Assembly (NCBI GenBank): GCA_031404155.1
Contig: JANNGZ010000132.1
Coordinates: 1-28,229, forward strand
DNA length: 28,229 bases
Direction: 5' to 3'
Origin: JANNGZ01 sp031404155
GTDB taxonomy: Bacteria; Pseudomonadota; Gammaproteobacteria; Burkholderiales; Burkholderiaceae_C
Part shown: piece after piece, positions 1 to 7,271 of the stretch
How the letters are laid out: the number at the start of each line of letters is the position of its first letter
Numbering within the stretch: the stretch's first letter is position 1
Notes under the pieces: model-generated
The model's input: the letters and a program-made list of their open reading frames with translations, nothing else
What the model was told of the DNA's origin: nothing
Database searches by the model: none
Position numbers and translations under genes: made by a program

Positions 1-32
1 GAATCGCAAATCGTATTGGGGCCTTTCTTTTG

Positions 33-66
33 CTTCCTTTTCTTTGGCCCGACAAAGAAAAGGAAG
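33..66. repeat. 13-bp perfect inverted repeat, terminator-like hairpin
   Basis: Bases 33-45 (cttccttttcttt) are the exact reverse complement of bases 54-66, with an 8-base loop (ggcccgac). The stem is AT-rich in a GC-rich context, with T-rich and A-rich arms, so it could act as a bidirectional terminator or be a dispersed palindromic repeat. From memory, similar palindromes around 'tctttggcc..acaaagaaa' are common between genes in Burkholderiales and neighbouring groups; I could not search for this. It precedes the tail-protein gene by about 120 bp. Confidence 0.6.
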
Positions 67-123
67 TCGCCGCGCCCGGGCGAAATCCGGGCGCCGCACC
101 CGCAGGGTTCGCAACCCTCGCCA

Positions 124-161
124 CGCGACAGCGGCACACCACCCCGCGACAGCGGCACACC
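124..161. repeat. 17-bp direct repeat, two copies
   Basis: The 17-mer cgcgacagcggcacacc occurs at 124-140 and again at 145-161, separated by 4 bases. It lies in the leader of the first gene, just before its ribosome binding site (ggagg at 174-178). It may be a simple slippage duplication or a regulatory repeat; nothing else supports a function. Confidence 0.5.
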
Positions 162-187
162 CCCAGCCACCGCGGAGGCGCAAAAAC

Positions 188-2365
188 ATGACCACGCTCA
201 CAAGCCAGCGTCTCTACGCGCTGCTGCCCCAAATCCACCGCCTCCGCGATGCCGAACAAGGCCACCCGTTACGCGACCTCCTCGACCTCTTCACGCAAGA
301 ACTGCAAGCCATCGAAGAGAACATCGAGCAGCTCTACGACGACCAGTTCATCGAAACCACGGCCGACTGGGTGGCGCCCTATATCGGCGACCTGATCGGC
401 TACCGCCCGCTGCACGACGGCGCGTCGCCAGCGCTCGGCTCGCCACGCGCCGAAGTGGCCAACACCATCGCGTACCGCCGCCGCAAGGGCACTGCGTTGA
501 TGCTCGAGCAGTTGGCCCACGACATCACCGGCTGGCCGGCCCATGCGGCCGAGTTCTTCGAGCAGCTCTGCACCACGCAGTACATGAACCACCCGCGCCC
601 GCATGCGCTGGCCACCGCGAACCTCCGCTCGCTGCCGACGATGCTCGCACTCGACCATGCACCCGGCGCGAACAGCGCCACGAACAGCGCAAACTCAGGC
701 GACGCCAACCGCGGCGCGTTCAACCGCGTGGCGCATACCGCCGAGATGCGCAGGCCCGAGGTTTCGCGTGACGGCAGTTCAGGCGGCGGGCGCTTCAACA
801 TCCCGAACGTGGGCCTGTTCCTGTGGCGGCTGCAAGCCTTTTCGCGCAGCGGCATCCCGCTCGTGCCCGACCCGGCCGACGCTAGCGGGTCGCGCTTTCG
901 GCTCAACCCCTTGGGCTGCGACACGAGGCTCTATCGGTTCCCGAAAGAAGAAGCGTCGATCGACACGCTCAGCCGCGCGGTCAATGTGCCGTCGCCGCTC
1001 ACAGTGCGCGGCGTGGCGCTCGCGCCGCTGGACGACATCGGCGACCTGGGCGCATTGGGCAACAGCAGTGGCCGCAGCATCGTGTTGCTGCGCCCCCCCG
1101 CGGTACCCACCGACCCCTGGCTGCCGGTGCCCGCGAGCGAGATCGTGGTGGCCGACCTGCGTGACGTGGCCGGCGGCTGGAACCACGCGGCAAGCGTCCC
1201 CACCGACCGCATCGCCGTCGACCCCGAACGTGGGCGGGTGCTGCTCGGGGCCGATGTGCCACGCACGCCCTTGCGCGCCACCTTCCACGTCGGCTTCTCG
1301 CGTGCGATCGGCGGCGGCGAATACGAACGCACCGCAGCCGGCGAAGAACTGCTGCCACAGCGCAGCGCGCGTGAGTCCGAAGCACTCGCGCCGCACCTGG
1401 CCGCGATCACCTCGGGCGGGCGGCTCACGATCCATGACAGCCTCAGCTACCCGATCGCCGGGCCGCTGGTGGTGGACGGGGTCACCGCAGCCGGCGCGCC
1501 GGGGCACGAGGTGGTGGTCGCCGCGGCCAACGGTGCCCGCCCGCTGCTGGTGGCCGGCGCCGACATCGTGCTCGACATCGGCGCGCGCGGCCGCCTGGTG
1601 CTCGACGGTTTGGTGATCGCGGGCGGCGCGCTCACCCTCGCCGCGCCCGCCTCACCCGCCGACACCGAGCCGCGCGAGTTGATCCTGCGCGACTGCACGC
1701 TGGTGCCGGGCCTGGCCCTCAACACCGACGGCAGCCCGGTCTCACCTGGCACACCGAGCCTGGTGCTCGCGCATCCGTTCACCAAGCTGACGCTGGAGCG
1801 CTGCATCGTCGGCGGCCTGCGGGTAGCCACCGCGGCCGAGGTGGAGATGCGCGACTGCATCGTCGACGCCAGCGCCGCGTCGGCCGTCGCCTACGAAGGC
1901 AGCGCCGCCGGCACACCCGGTGCGCCGCTCACCGTGCTCGACTCCACGCTGGTCGGCAAGCTGCATGCGCAGGTGATCAAGCTGGCGTCGAACGGCATCT
2001 TCCTCGCGCGACGCATCGCGGGCGACGGATTCCGTGCCCCGGTGTGGGCCGAGCGCACGCAAGAGGGCTGCGTGCGTTTCTCGTGGCTGCCGGCGGACTC
2101 GATCGCGCCACGCCGCCACCGCTGCCTGCCCAGCGCCGAGCATCCCGGCGTGTTGCCGCAGTTCAGCTCGCTGCGCTACATCGACGCGGCCTACATGCAG
2201 CTGCGCGGCACCACGCCGAGGGTGATCCGCGGCGGCGCCGACGACGAAGGCGAGATCGGCGTGATGCATGCGCTGATGCAAGCCCAGCGCGAAGCCAACC
2301 TGCGGGTGCGCCTGGACGAGTACCTGCGCTTCGGCCTCGCGGCCGGCATCTTCTACGCGACCTAA
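188..2365 (+). CDS. Phage tail / eCIS baseplate-type protein (P2 gpI-like N-terminus, beta-rich C-terminus)
   Basis: This 725-aa protein starts at ATG 188, preceded by ggagg at 174-178; an upstream in-frame ATG at 44 lies in repeat sequence and is less likely. The N-terminal 150 or so residues (LLPQIHRLRDAEQ..., then ETTADWVAPYIGDLIG around residues 58-73) match the pattern of P2 gpI-type tail proteins as found in tail-like particles and extracellular contractile injection systems, where gpI helps build the baseplate. The central part is a linker with no recognised domain. From about residue 420 on the chain has repeated short hydrophobic strands with LxLDG and LTLERCIV-type rungs, suggesting a right-handed beta-helix. 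The next gene, also beta-helical, follows after a palindromic insert. The assignment to a tail-like particle is good; the exact baseplate role is inferred. The C-terminal extension is far longer than phage gpI (under 200 aa). Confidence 0.75.
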   Translation: MTTLTSQRLYALLPQIHRLRDAEQGHPLRDLLDLFTQELQAIEENIEQLYDDQFIETTADWVAPYIGDLIGYRPLHDGASPALGSPRAEVANTIAYRRRKGTALMLEQLAHDITGWPAHAAEFFEQLCTTQYMNHPRPHALATANLRSLPTMLALDHAPGANSATNSANSGDANRGAFNRVAHTAEMRRPEVSRDGSSGGGRFNIPNVGLFLWRLQAFSRSGIPLVPDPADASGSRFRLNPLGCDTRLYRFPKEEASIDTLSRAVNVPSPLTVRGVALAPLDDIGDLGALGNSSGRSIVLLRPPAVPTDPWLPVPASEIVVADLRDVAGGWNHAASVPTDRIAVDPERGRVLLGADVPRTPLRATFHVGFSRAIGGGEYERTAAGEELLPQRSARESEALAPHLAAITSGGRLTIHDSLSYPIAGPLVVDGVTAAGAPGHEVVVAAANGARPLLVAGADIVLDIGARGRLVLDGLVIAGGALTLAAPASPADTEPRELILRDCTLVPGLALNTDGSPVSPGTPSLVLAHPFTKLTLERCIVGGLRVATAAEVEMRDCIVDASAASAVAYEGSAAGTPGAPLTVLDSTLVGKLHAQVIKLASNGIFLARRIAGDGFRAPVWAERTQEGCVRFSWLPADSIAPRRHRCLPSAEHPGVLPQFSSLRYIDAAYMQLRGTTPRVIRGGADDEGEIGVMHALMQAQREANLRVRLDEYLRFGLAAGIFYAT

Positions 2366-2530
2366 GTACACAGTTTCGCAAGTACGCCCACATGAATTCG
2401 CGCCTTTCGGGCCATGGCCGCGTTGCAAATCCTCGCGATGCCACGAGGCATCGCTGCGGTTTGCGCCTTGCCCTGACCCGAAACGCATCGATTTCATTGT
2501 GTGGGCGTACTTGTGAAACTGGGTACTAAA
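2363..2530. mobile_element. MITE-like palindromic element with 28-bp terminal inverted repeats
   Basis: Bases 2365-2392 and 2500-2527 are inverted repeats of 28 bp with two mismatches (outer end agtac...gtact, inner end gtacgcccaca). The interior is also an imperfect palindrome centred near 2442-2445: a gcgatgcc / ggcatcgc core flanked by matching arms with ctttcgggcc and gacccgaaac. The whole 163 bp could therefore fold into one long hairpin. The trinucleotide TAA flanks both ends (2363-2365 and 2528-2530), as a 3-bp target duplication would; the left TAA is the stop codon of the upstream gene. No transposase is encoded. It looks like a non-autonomous element or large REP-type repeat. The RBS of the next gene (aaggaga at 2554-2560) lies outside it. 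Confidence 0.7.
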
Positions 2531-2567
2531 CGCCGCGACGCCAACAAGACTCCAAGGAGAGACCACC

Positions 2568-5500
2568 ATGTCAGCCGACTTCTCGCGTGTGCGCCACAAC
2601 CCGCTGCTCGACTGGGCCGGCGTCGAGCTGAAACAAGGCGGGGTGCTGCTCGACGCCGATGCCAACGAACTGGTGTCGGTGATCGACCGCCGCCTGCGTG
2701 CGCTGGCCTCCGACGTGCTCGGCCGCGGCACCGTGTCGCAGACCACCCCGGCGGCGTTCCAGCTCACGCTCGTGGCCGGCATGCTGGCGATCGGCCGTGG
2801 CCGCCTGTATGTCGACGGGCTGCTCGCCGAGAACCATGGCGGCGGCGCCGCGCAATGGGACACCCTGCTCGCGGAAACGGTCCACGCCGAAGCGCTGCGC
2901 TACGACGCGCAGCCCTACCTGCCGCAACCGCCGGCCCTGCCGACCACCGGCCGCCACCTGGTTTATCTCGACGTGTGGCAGCGCGAGGTCACGCACATCG
3001 AAGACCCCGCTTTGGTGGAAATTGCGGTCGGCGTCGAAACCAGTTCGCGGCTGCAGACGGTGTGGCAGGTGCGCGCGCTCGGCCCCGACGCGGGCAACGC
3101 CACTTGCAGCACGCCGGATGCCGAAGTGCCCGGCTGGGCCGCGCTGACCGCGCCGAGCGACGGGCGGCTGACCACCGGTACCTTCGAAGTGCCGCCGCTC
3201 AGCGACCCCTGTGAACTGCCACCCACCGGCGGCTACCGCGGCGCCGAGAACCACCTCTACCGCGTCGAAATTCATGGCGCTGGAACGGCAGGCACCGCCA
3301 CCTTCAAGTGGTCGCGTGAAAACGCGAGCGTGGCCTCGCGCGTGGCCAGCATCGTCTCGGCCACTGAACTCGAACTCGACAGCCTCGGCCGCGACGATGT
3401 GCTGAGCTTCAAGGACGGCGACTTCGTCGAGATCAGCGACGACGTGCGCGAGTTCTCGCAGGCCCCCGGCGAGGTGCGCCGCATCGCGGTGGACGTGGCC
3501 AACCGGCGCATCAGCTTCACCCCCGCCCTGCCGGCGGCGATGCTGCCCGCCGCCTTCCCCGACAGTGTGTTCCCGCGTGAGCGCAACCTGCGTGTCAAAC
3601 GCTGGGACCAGCGCGGGCGTGTTTTTCGCACCGGCGCGGGTGGCACCACGGTGCAGGTGCAGGACCTGGACGCGCCGGCCTCCACCGGGCTGGTCAACGT
3701 GCCCGCGGCCGGCGTCACGCTGCTGCTCGAAGACGGCGTCACGGTGAGCTTTGCCAGCGGCGCGCGCGGTTTCAAGGCGGGCGACCACTGGGTCTTCGCG
3801 GCGCGCACCGCGGACACGTCGGTGGAGGTGCTCACCCATGCGCCGCCGCGCGGCGTTCACCACCACACCACGCGTTTGGGCTTCTGGGACGTGGCGGCCG
3901 GCACCATCACCGACTGCCGCAACCCCTGGCCACCGCGCAACCAGGGTGCCGATTGCAGTTGCACCGAATGTGTGACGCCCGAGTCGCATGCCAGTGGCAC
4001 GCTCACGATCCAGGCCGCGGTGGACCGGGTGCGCGACAGCGGTGGCACCGTGTGCCTGCACACCGGCACCTATGCGCTCGCGGCACCGGTGAACCTCACC
4101 GGCGCGCGCTCGGTGACGATCCGCGGCCAGGGCCCGGCGAGCCTGATCGTGACCGGAGGCACCGCGTTTGCGATCTCGAACTCGGCCGCAGTGCTGGTGG
4201 AAAAGCTCGCGATCGTCTCGCTCGGCCGCACCGGCTCCGCAGTCATCCTGCGCACCGTGGCCGGGTTGCGCATCGCCGACATCGCGATGGCCGTGTTGGC
4301 CGGTGAAGGCCGCCCGGCGGGCATCGTGCTGCAAGGCCTGATTGCCGGGGTGACGATCGAGGACAACCTGATCATCGCGCCCGACGGCATCCGCAGCGAG
4401 GCCGGCGCTGGCCGTGACACACCGCGGGAAAGCCCACGCATTGCGCTCACCGCGGCACTGAACATCGAGAACAACATCTTGTGGTGCCAGCGCGCCGGCA
4501 TCGCCCTCACCGGCACGGTGGCTCACCTGTACGCGCACCGCATTGCCGCGAACCAGCTGCTCGGCTGCCGCGAAGGCGGCATCAGCACGCTCGGCATTGC
4601 GCTGCCCGGCTCGGCCATGCGCATCGAGCGCAACAACCTGAACGTCAACGGCGAAGGCATCGTGGCCGGTGTCGACGGGCTCTGGATCGAATCCAACAAG
4701 CTCGCGGCCACCCGGCAAGGCGACCGCGCGCCGAGCGGCAGCGCCGTCATCCTGCGCGCCGGGCTGGACAAAAACGGCAGCGACCAGGCACAGGTGCTGG
4801 CCAACCAGATCTCGGGCTTCGAAGAGGCCGGCATCGAGATTCGCTCCCCGGTGCAGGAGCTGATCTGCAAGCTCAACATCATCGAGAACTGCGGCCAGGG
4901 CATCGTGATGAACGAAGACGCCGAGGCCGGCGCGGTGTCGATCGAGAACAACCATATCCGCGACATCGACGGTGGCGGCGGTGCCGCGCGTTTCGGCCTG
5001 GCGGTGGGCATTGCGGTGGCGCGCACGGCTTCAGCCACCGTGGCCGGCAACAGCATCCGGCGGGTGAGCGCGCGGCAAGCACGCTCCGCGCTTACCGTGG
5101 GCGTGCTCACCGTGGGCGTGGGCCGCTCGCGCATCGGCCACAATCAAATTTCGCAGATCGGCCCAGTGAGCAACGTGACCGGCATCGCGGCCGGCATCAT
5201 GGTGCGGGCGCCGTTTCAGCAAACCGAGATTGCGCACAACCAGGTCGAGCGCGACGCCGACATCGGCCAGCCGGCCGACGACGCGCCCTGGATCGCGGTG
5301 CTGGTGCAGGAGACGCTGCCCGGCCGCGTGGTGGGCGCACCACCCGACAGCGTGGGCAGCATCGTCGAGCGCGCCGGCAACCTGACCACGGTGCGCGTGG
5401 ACGCAAGGCGCACCCTGGTGCTGAAGCAGGGCCGCGCCTTCATCGGCCTGGCCGCGGTGGAAACCGACGCGGCGGGTGCGCTGGTGGTGCGCGGCGGCAT

Positions 5501-5810
5501 CGCCTCGCTGCTCGGCAATTCGATCGCCTCACGCGGGCGGGTGCCGGCGGTGCTGGTGGTGAATGGCGGCGAAACCATGATGAGCGACAACCGCATCGAG
5601 CTGCGCGCCGGCGACAACGTGGCCGCGGTGCTGATCACCACGCCCGCACTGGTGCTCAACGCCAACCGGGTGCGCCACAACGGGCCCGCGGTGGCGATCA
5701 CCTCGGCCAGCACCCGCGTCGCCGCACTCGGCAACCTGACCACCGGCAGCATCCGCATCGCCGGCAATCCGCTGCCGGCGCCGTGGGACGGGCTCAACCT
5801 CAATGGCTGA
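2568..5810 (+). CDS. DUF6519-type protein with right-handed beta-helix, tail-like particle associated
   Basis: A 1080-aa protein starting at ATG 2568 behind a strong RBS (aaggaga, 2554-2560). The N-terminus (MSADFSRVRHNPLLDWAGV, then QGGVLLDADANE around residues 25-36) has the signature I associate with DUF6519, a domain often found beside tail-like baseplate genes. Residues 1-440 form this mixed alpha/beta part. A cysteine cluster follows (C463, C465, C468; DCSCTEC). From about residue 475 to the end there are repeated rungs such as IENNHI, IEDNLI, IERNNL and VLANQI, typical of the Asn-ladder of a right-handed parallel beta-helix as in pectate lyases and tailspikes. A role as fibre, tailspike or surface-binding part is inferred. 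No catalytic residues for a lyase were identified. Probably co-transcribed with its two neighbours. Confidence 0.8.
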   Translation: MSADFSRVRHNPLLDWAGVELKQGGVLLDADANELVSVIDRRLRALASDVLGRGTVSQTTPAAFQLTLVAGMLAIGRGRLYVDGLLAENHGGGAAQWDTLLAETVHAEALRYDAQPYLPQPPALPTTGRHLVYLDVWQREVTHIEDPALVEIAVGVETSSRLQTVWQVRALGPDAGNATCSTPDAEVPGWAALTAPSDGRLTTGTFEVPPLSDPCELPPTGGYRGAENHLYRVEIHGAGTAGTATFKWSRENASVASRVASIVSATELELDSLGRDDVLSFKDGDFVEISDDVREFSQAPGEVRRIAVDVANRRISFTPALPAAMLPAAFPDSVFPRERNLRVKRWDQRGRVFRTGAGGTTVQVQDLDAPASTGLVNVPAAGVTLLLEDGVTVSFASGARGFKAGDHWVFAARTADTSVEVLTHAPPRGVHHHTTRLGFWDVAAGTITDCRNPWPPRNQGADCSCTECVTPESHASGTLTIQAAVDRVRDSGGTVCLHTGTYALAAPVNLTGARSVTIRGQGPASLIVTGGTAFAISNSAAVLVEKLAIVSLGRTGSAVILRTVAGLRIADIAMAVLAGEGRPAGIVLQGLIAGVTIEDNLIIAPDGIRSEAGAGRDTPRESPRIALTAALNIENNILWCQRAGIALTGTVAHLYAHRIAANQLLGCREGGISTLGIALPGSAMRIERNNLNVNGEGIVAGVDGLWIESNKLAATRQGDRAPSGSAVILRAGLDKNGSDQAQVLANQISGFEEAGIEIRSPVQELICKLNIIENCGQGIVMNEDAEAGAVSIENNHIRDIDGGGGAARFGLAVGIAVARTASATVAGNSIRRVSARQARSALTVGVLTVGVGRSRIGHNQISQIGPVSNVTGIAAGIMVRAPFQQTEIAHNQVERDADIGQPADDAPWIAVLVQETLPGRVVGAPPDSVGSIVERAGNLTTVRVDARRTLVLKQGRAFIGLAAVETDAAGALVVRGGIASLLGNSIASRGRVPAVLVVNGGETMMSDNRIELRAGDNVAAVLITTPALVLNANRVRHNGPAVAITSASTRVAALGNLTTGSIRIAGNPLPAPWDGLNLNG

Positions 5811-5819
5811 TGCCGCACG

Positions 5820-5846
5820 CCGTTCGTCCTGAGGGTTCGAAGGACG
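5820..5846. repeat. REP-like palindrome between tail-operon genes
   Basis: The sequence ttcgtcctgagggttcgaag followed by gacg can form a stem of cgtcct with aggacg around a 10-base loop. It resembles a degenerate copy of the dispersed ttcgtcctgag...tcgaaggac palindrome that I recall as frequent between genes in many proteobacteria; this was not searched. It sits in the 77-bp gap before the LysM-like gene and could act as an mRNA-stabilising or attenuating hairpin. Confidence 0.5.
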
Positions 5847-5887
5847 CGGGCCACCACCACCTCAAGCAAGCACCAAGGCGCAACACC

Positions 5888-6394
5888 ATGATCCGCATGT
5901 TCCAAGTCAAGAACCAGGACTCGCTGCGCAAGCTGCTCAAGGCCGGCGCCAGCGGCGACGTCAACGCCACGCCGGCCTTCGAGCGGCTGCAAAAGCTGAA
6001 CCCGCATGTCGACTTCGCCACGCTGAAACCCGGCACCGTGCTGCTGCTGCCCGACATCCCCGACCTCGACCCGGACAGCGGCGAGACGATCGCCGGCGAA
6101 GCCTTCGACGGCCTGGCCGGCGACGCCGCCGCCGGCCTCAAGGCCGCCAGCGCCCGCGTGCGCGCCGGCTTCGCCAGCCGCGAAGCCGAGCGCAAGGAAG
6201 TGAGCGCGGTGCTCAAGAGCGCGGCCATCAAACGCCTGATGGAAACCGACGAGGTGCTGCGCAAGCAGGTGAGCGACGCCGACGCGCGCTTCAAGGCCGA
6301 CCAGAAGGAAGCCACCGAAACGCAGGCGGTGCTGGAGGCGGCGGAGGCGGCGCTGGCGGCGGAGATCGGGGTGCTGGGGAAGCTGTTCAAGTAG
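5888..6394 (+). CDS. LysM-like / coiled-coil small protein of the tail-like operon
   Basis: A 168-aa protein starting at ATG 5888 (aagg at 5875-5878). The first 55 residues (MIRMFQVKNQDSLRKLLKAG ... LQKLNPHVDFATLKPGTVLL) read like a LysM-type fold: a short beta-alpha-alpha-beta unit ending in the 'NPH..LKPGTVLLLPD' pattern. Contractile tail systems commonly carry LysM-like proteins joining tube and baseplate. Residues 65-90 are acidic and Ala/Gly-rich. Residues 90-165 are highly charged and Ala-rich with heptad-like spacing (KEVSAVLKSAAIKRLMETDE), predicted to be a long helix or coiled coil. It has no signal peptide. It is the last gene of the run in this direction with a plausible tail function; the role is inferred from context. 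Confidence 0.65.
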   Translation: MIRMFQVKNQDSLRKLLKAGASGDVNATPAFERLQKLNPHVDFATLKPGTVLLLPDIPDLDPDSGETIAGEAFDGLAGDAAAGLKAASARVRAGFASREAERKEVSAVLKSAAIKRLMETDEVLRKQVSDADARFKADQKEATETQAVLEAAEAALAAEIGVLGKLFK

Positions 6395-6469
6395 CGTCGC
6401 GGGTCTGTCGGGCGGCGGGCGCGTAGAGTGGGCACGCCGCCAACCGGGCGGATTCGCGCCTCGCTCGTC

Positions 6470-6811
6470 ATGACCCCCGCCCACCTCGCCCAAGCCCAAC
6501 TCGACGCCTACAACGCGCGCGACCTTGACGAATTCGTCGCCTGCTACAGCGACACTGTGCAAGTGTTCCGCATGCCCGAGGCCAGGCTGCCGGCGATCAG
6601 CGGCAAGGAGCCCTTCTCGGCGTTCTACGCTACCGAGCGATTCAACCGGCCGGCACTGCACGCCGAGTTGCTCAACCGCATCGTGCTCGGCAACAAAGTC
6701 TTCGACCATGAGCGCATCACCGGCGTGCGGGAGGATGCGTTCGACATGGTGGTGGGGTACGAGGTGGTGGTCGGCTTGATTCAGACCATGTGGTCTTTCA
6801 GCCCGGCTTAG
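6470..6811 (+). CDS. SnoaL/NTF2-like fold protein
   Basis: A 113-aa protein starting at ATG 6470. The N-terminal 'AQAQLDAYNARDLDEFVACY' stretch is the classic opening of the SnoaL-like/steroid isomerase-like NTF2 superfamily: a helix followed by 'D.d.fv..ys..v'. The rest has 'ISGKEPFSAFY' and a C-terminal strand region ending 'VVVGLIQTMWSFSPA'. The length agrees with single-domain family members. The substrate is unknown and this fold is often non-catalytic. It ends 12 bp before a glyoxalase-fold gene, so the two probably form a small operon. An alternative in-frame ATG at 6428 would add 14 residues unlike the family. Confidence 0.75.
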   Translation: MTPAHLAQAQLDAYNARDLDEFVACYSDTVQVFRMPEARLPAISGKEPFSAFYATERFNRPALHAELLNRIVLGNKVFDHERITGVREDAFDMVVGYEVVVGLIQTMWSFSPA

Positions 6812-6823
6812 GATTTGTGAACG

Positions 6824-7246
6824 ATGGATACCGCCCCCACTCTCGAGCGCATCGATCACATCCACGTGTTCGTGCGCGACCGCGCCGCCGCCGAGGCTTG
6901 GTATGCGCGGGTGCTCGGCTTGCGGCGTGTGCCCGAGCTCGAGGTTTGGGCCGCGGACGGCGGGCCGTTGACGCTCGGCAACACGAGCGGCGAAAAGTTC
7001 GGCTCGATCCACCTGGCGCTGTTCGAGAGGCCGGCGCAGGCCTGCCGCTCGACGATCGCGCTCGGGGTTTCCGCGGCAGCCTTCGCCGACTGGCGGCGGC
7101 ACCTGACCGGCGTGCTCGGGCACGAGCCGGCCTTCGAAGACCACGGTTTGTCCTGGTCGCTGTACTTCAGCGACCCCGACGGCAACCCTTTCGAGATCAC
7201 AAGCTACGAAGTTGCAGCGCTGCGGGCCGCGTCGGCTCCGCGGTAG
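6824..7246 (+). CDS. VOC family (glyoxalase/bleomycin-resistance-like) protein
   Basis: A 140-aa protein starting at ATG 6824. The opening LERIDHIHVFVRDRAAAEAW (His12 and His14 at the first metal-ligand strand) and the closing YFSDPDGNPFEITSYE are the two hallmark segments of the vicinal oxygen chelate fold; the Glu of FEIT is a usual metal ligand. The middle 'FGSIHLALFER' provides another family-type His. Such proteins act as metal-dependent isomerases, dioxygenases or lyases, or as binding proteins; the substrate cannot be told here. It lies 12 bp after the SnoaL-like gene and converges on cobT with about 25 bp between stop codons. Confidence 0.85.
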   Translation: MDTAPTLERIDHIHVFVRDRAAAEAWYARVLGLRRVPELEVWAADGGPLTLGNTSGEKFGSIHLALFERPAQACRSTIALGVSAAAFADWRRHLTGVLGHEPAFEDHGLSWSLYFSDPDGNPFEITSYEVAALRAASAPR

Positions 7247-7271
7247 CCGGCGCTGCGCCCTACCCGGCGCC

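Noticed and set aside
2571..4955. 794-codon open frame on the minus strand opposite the DUF6519-type gene
   Set aside because: Composition is that of an antisense shadow, no RBS or family pattern is visible, and the + frame has a clear domain and RBS.
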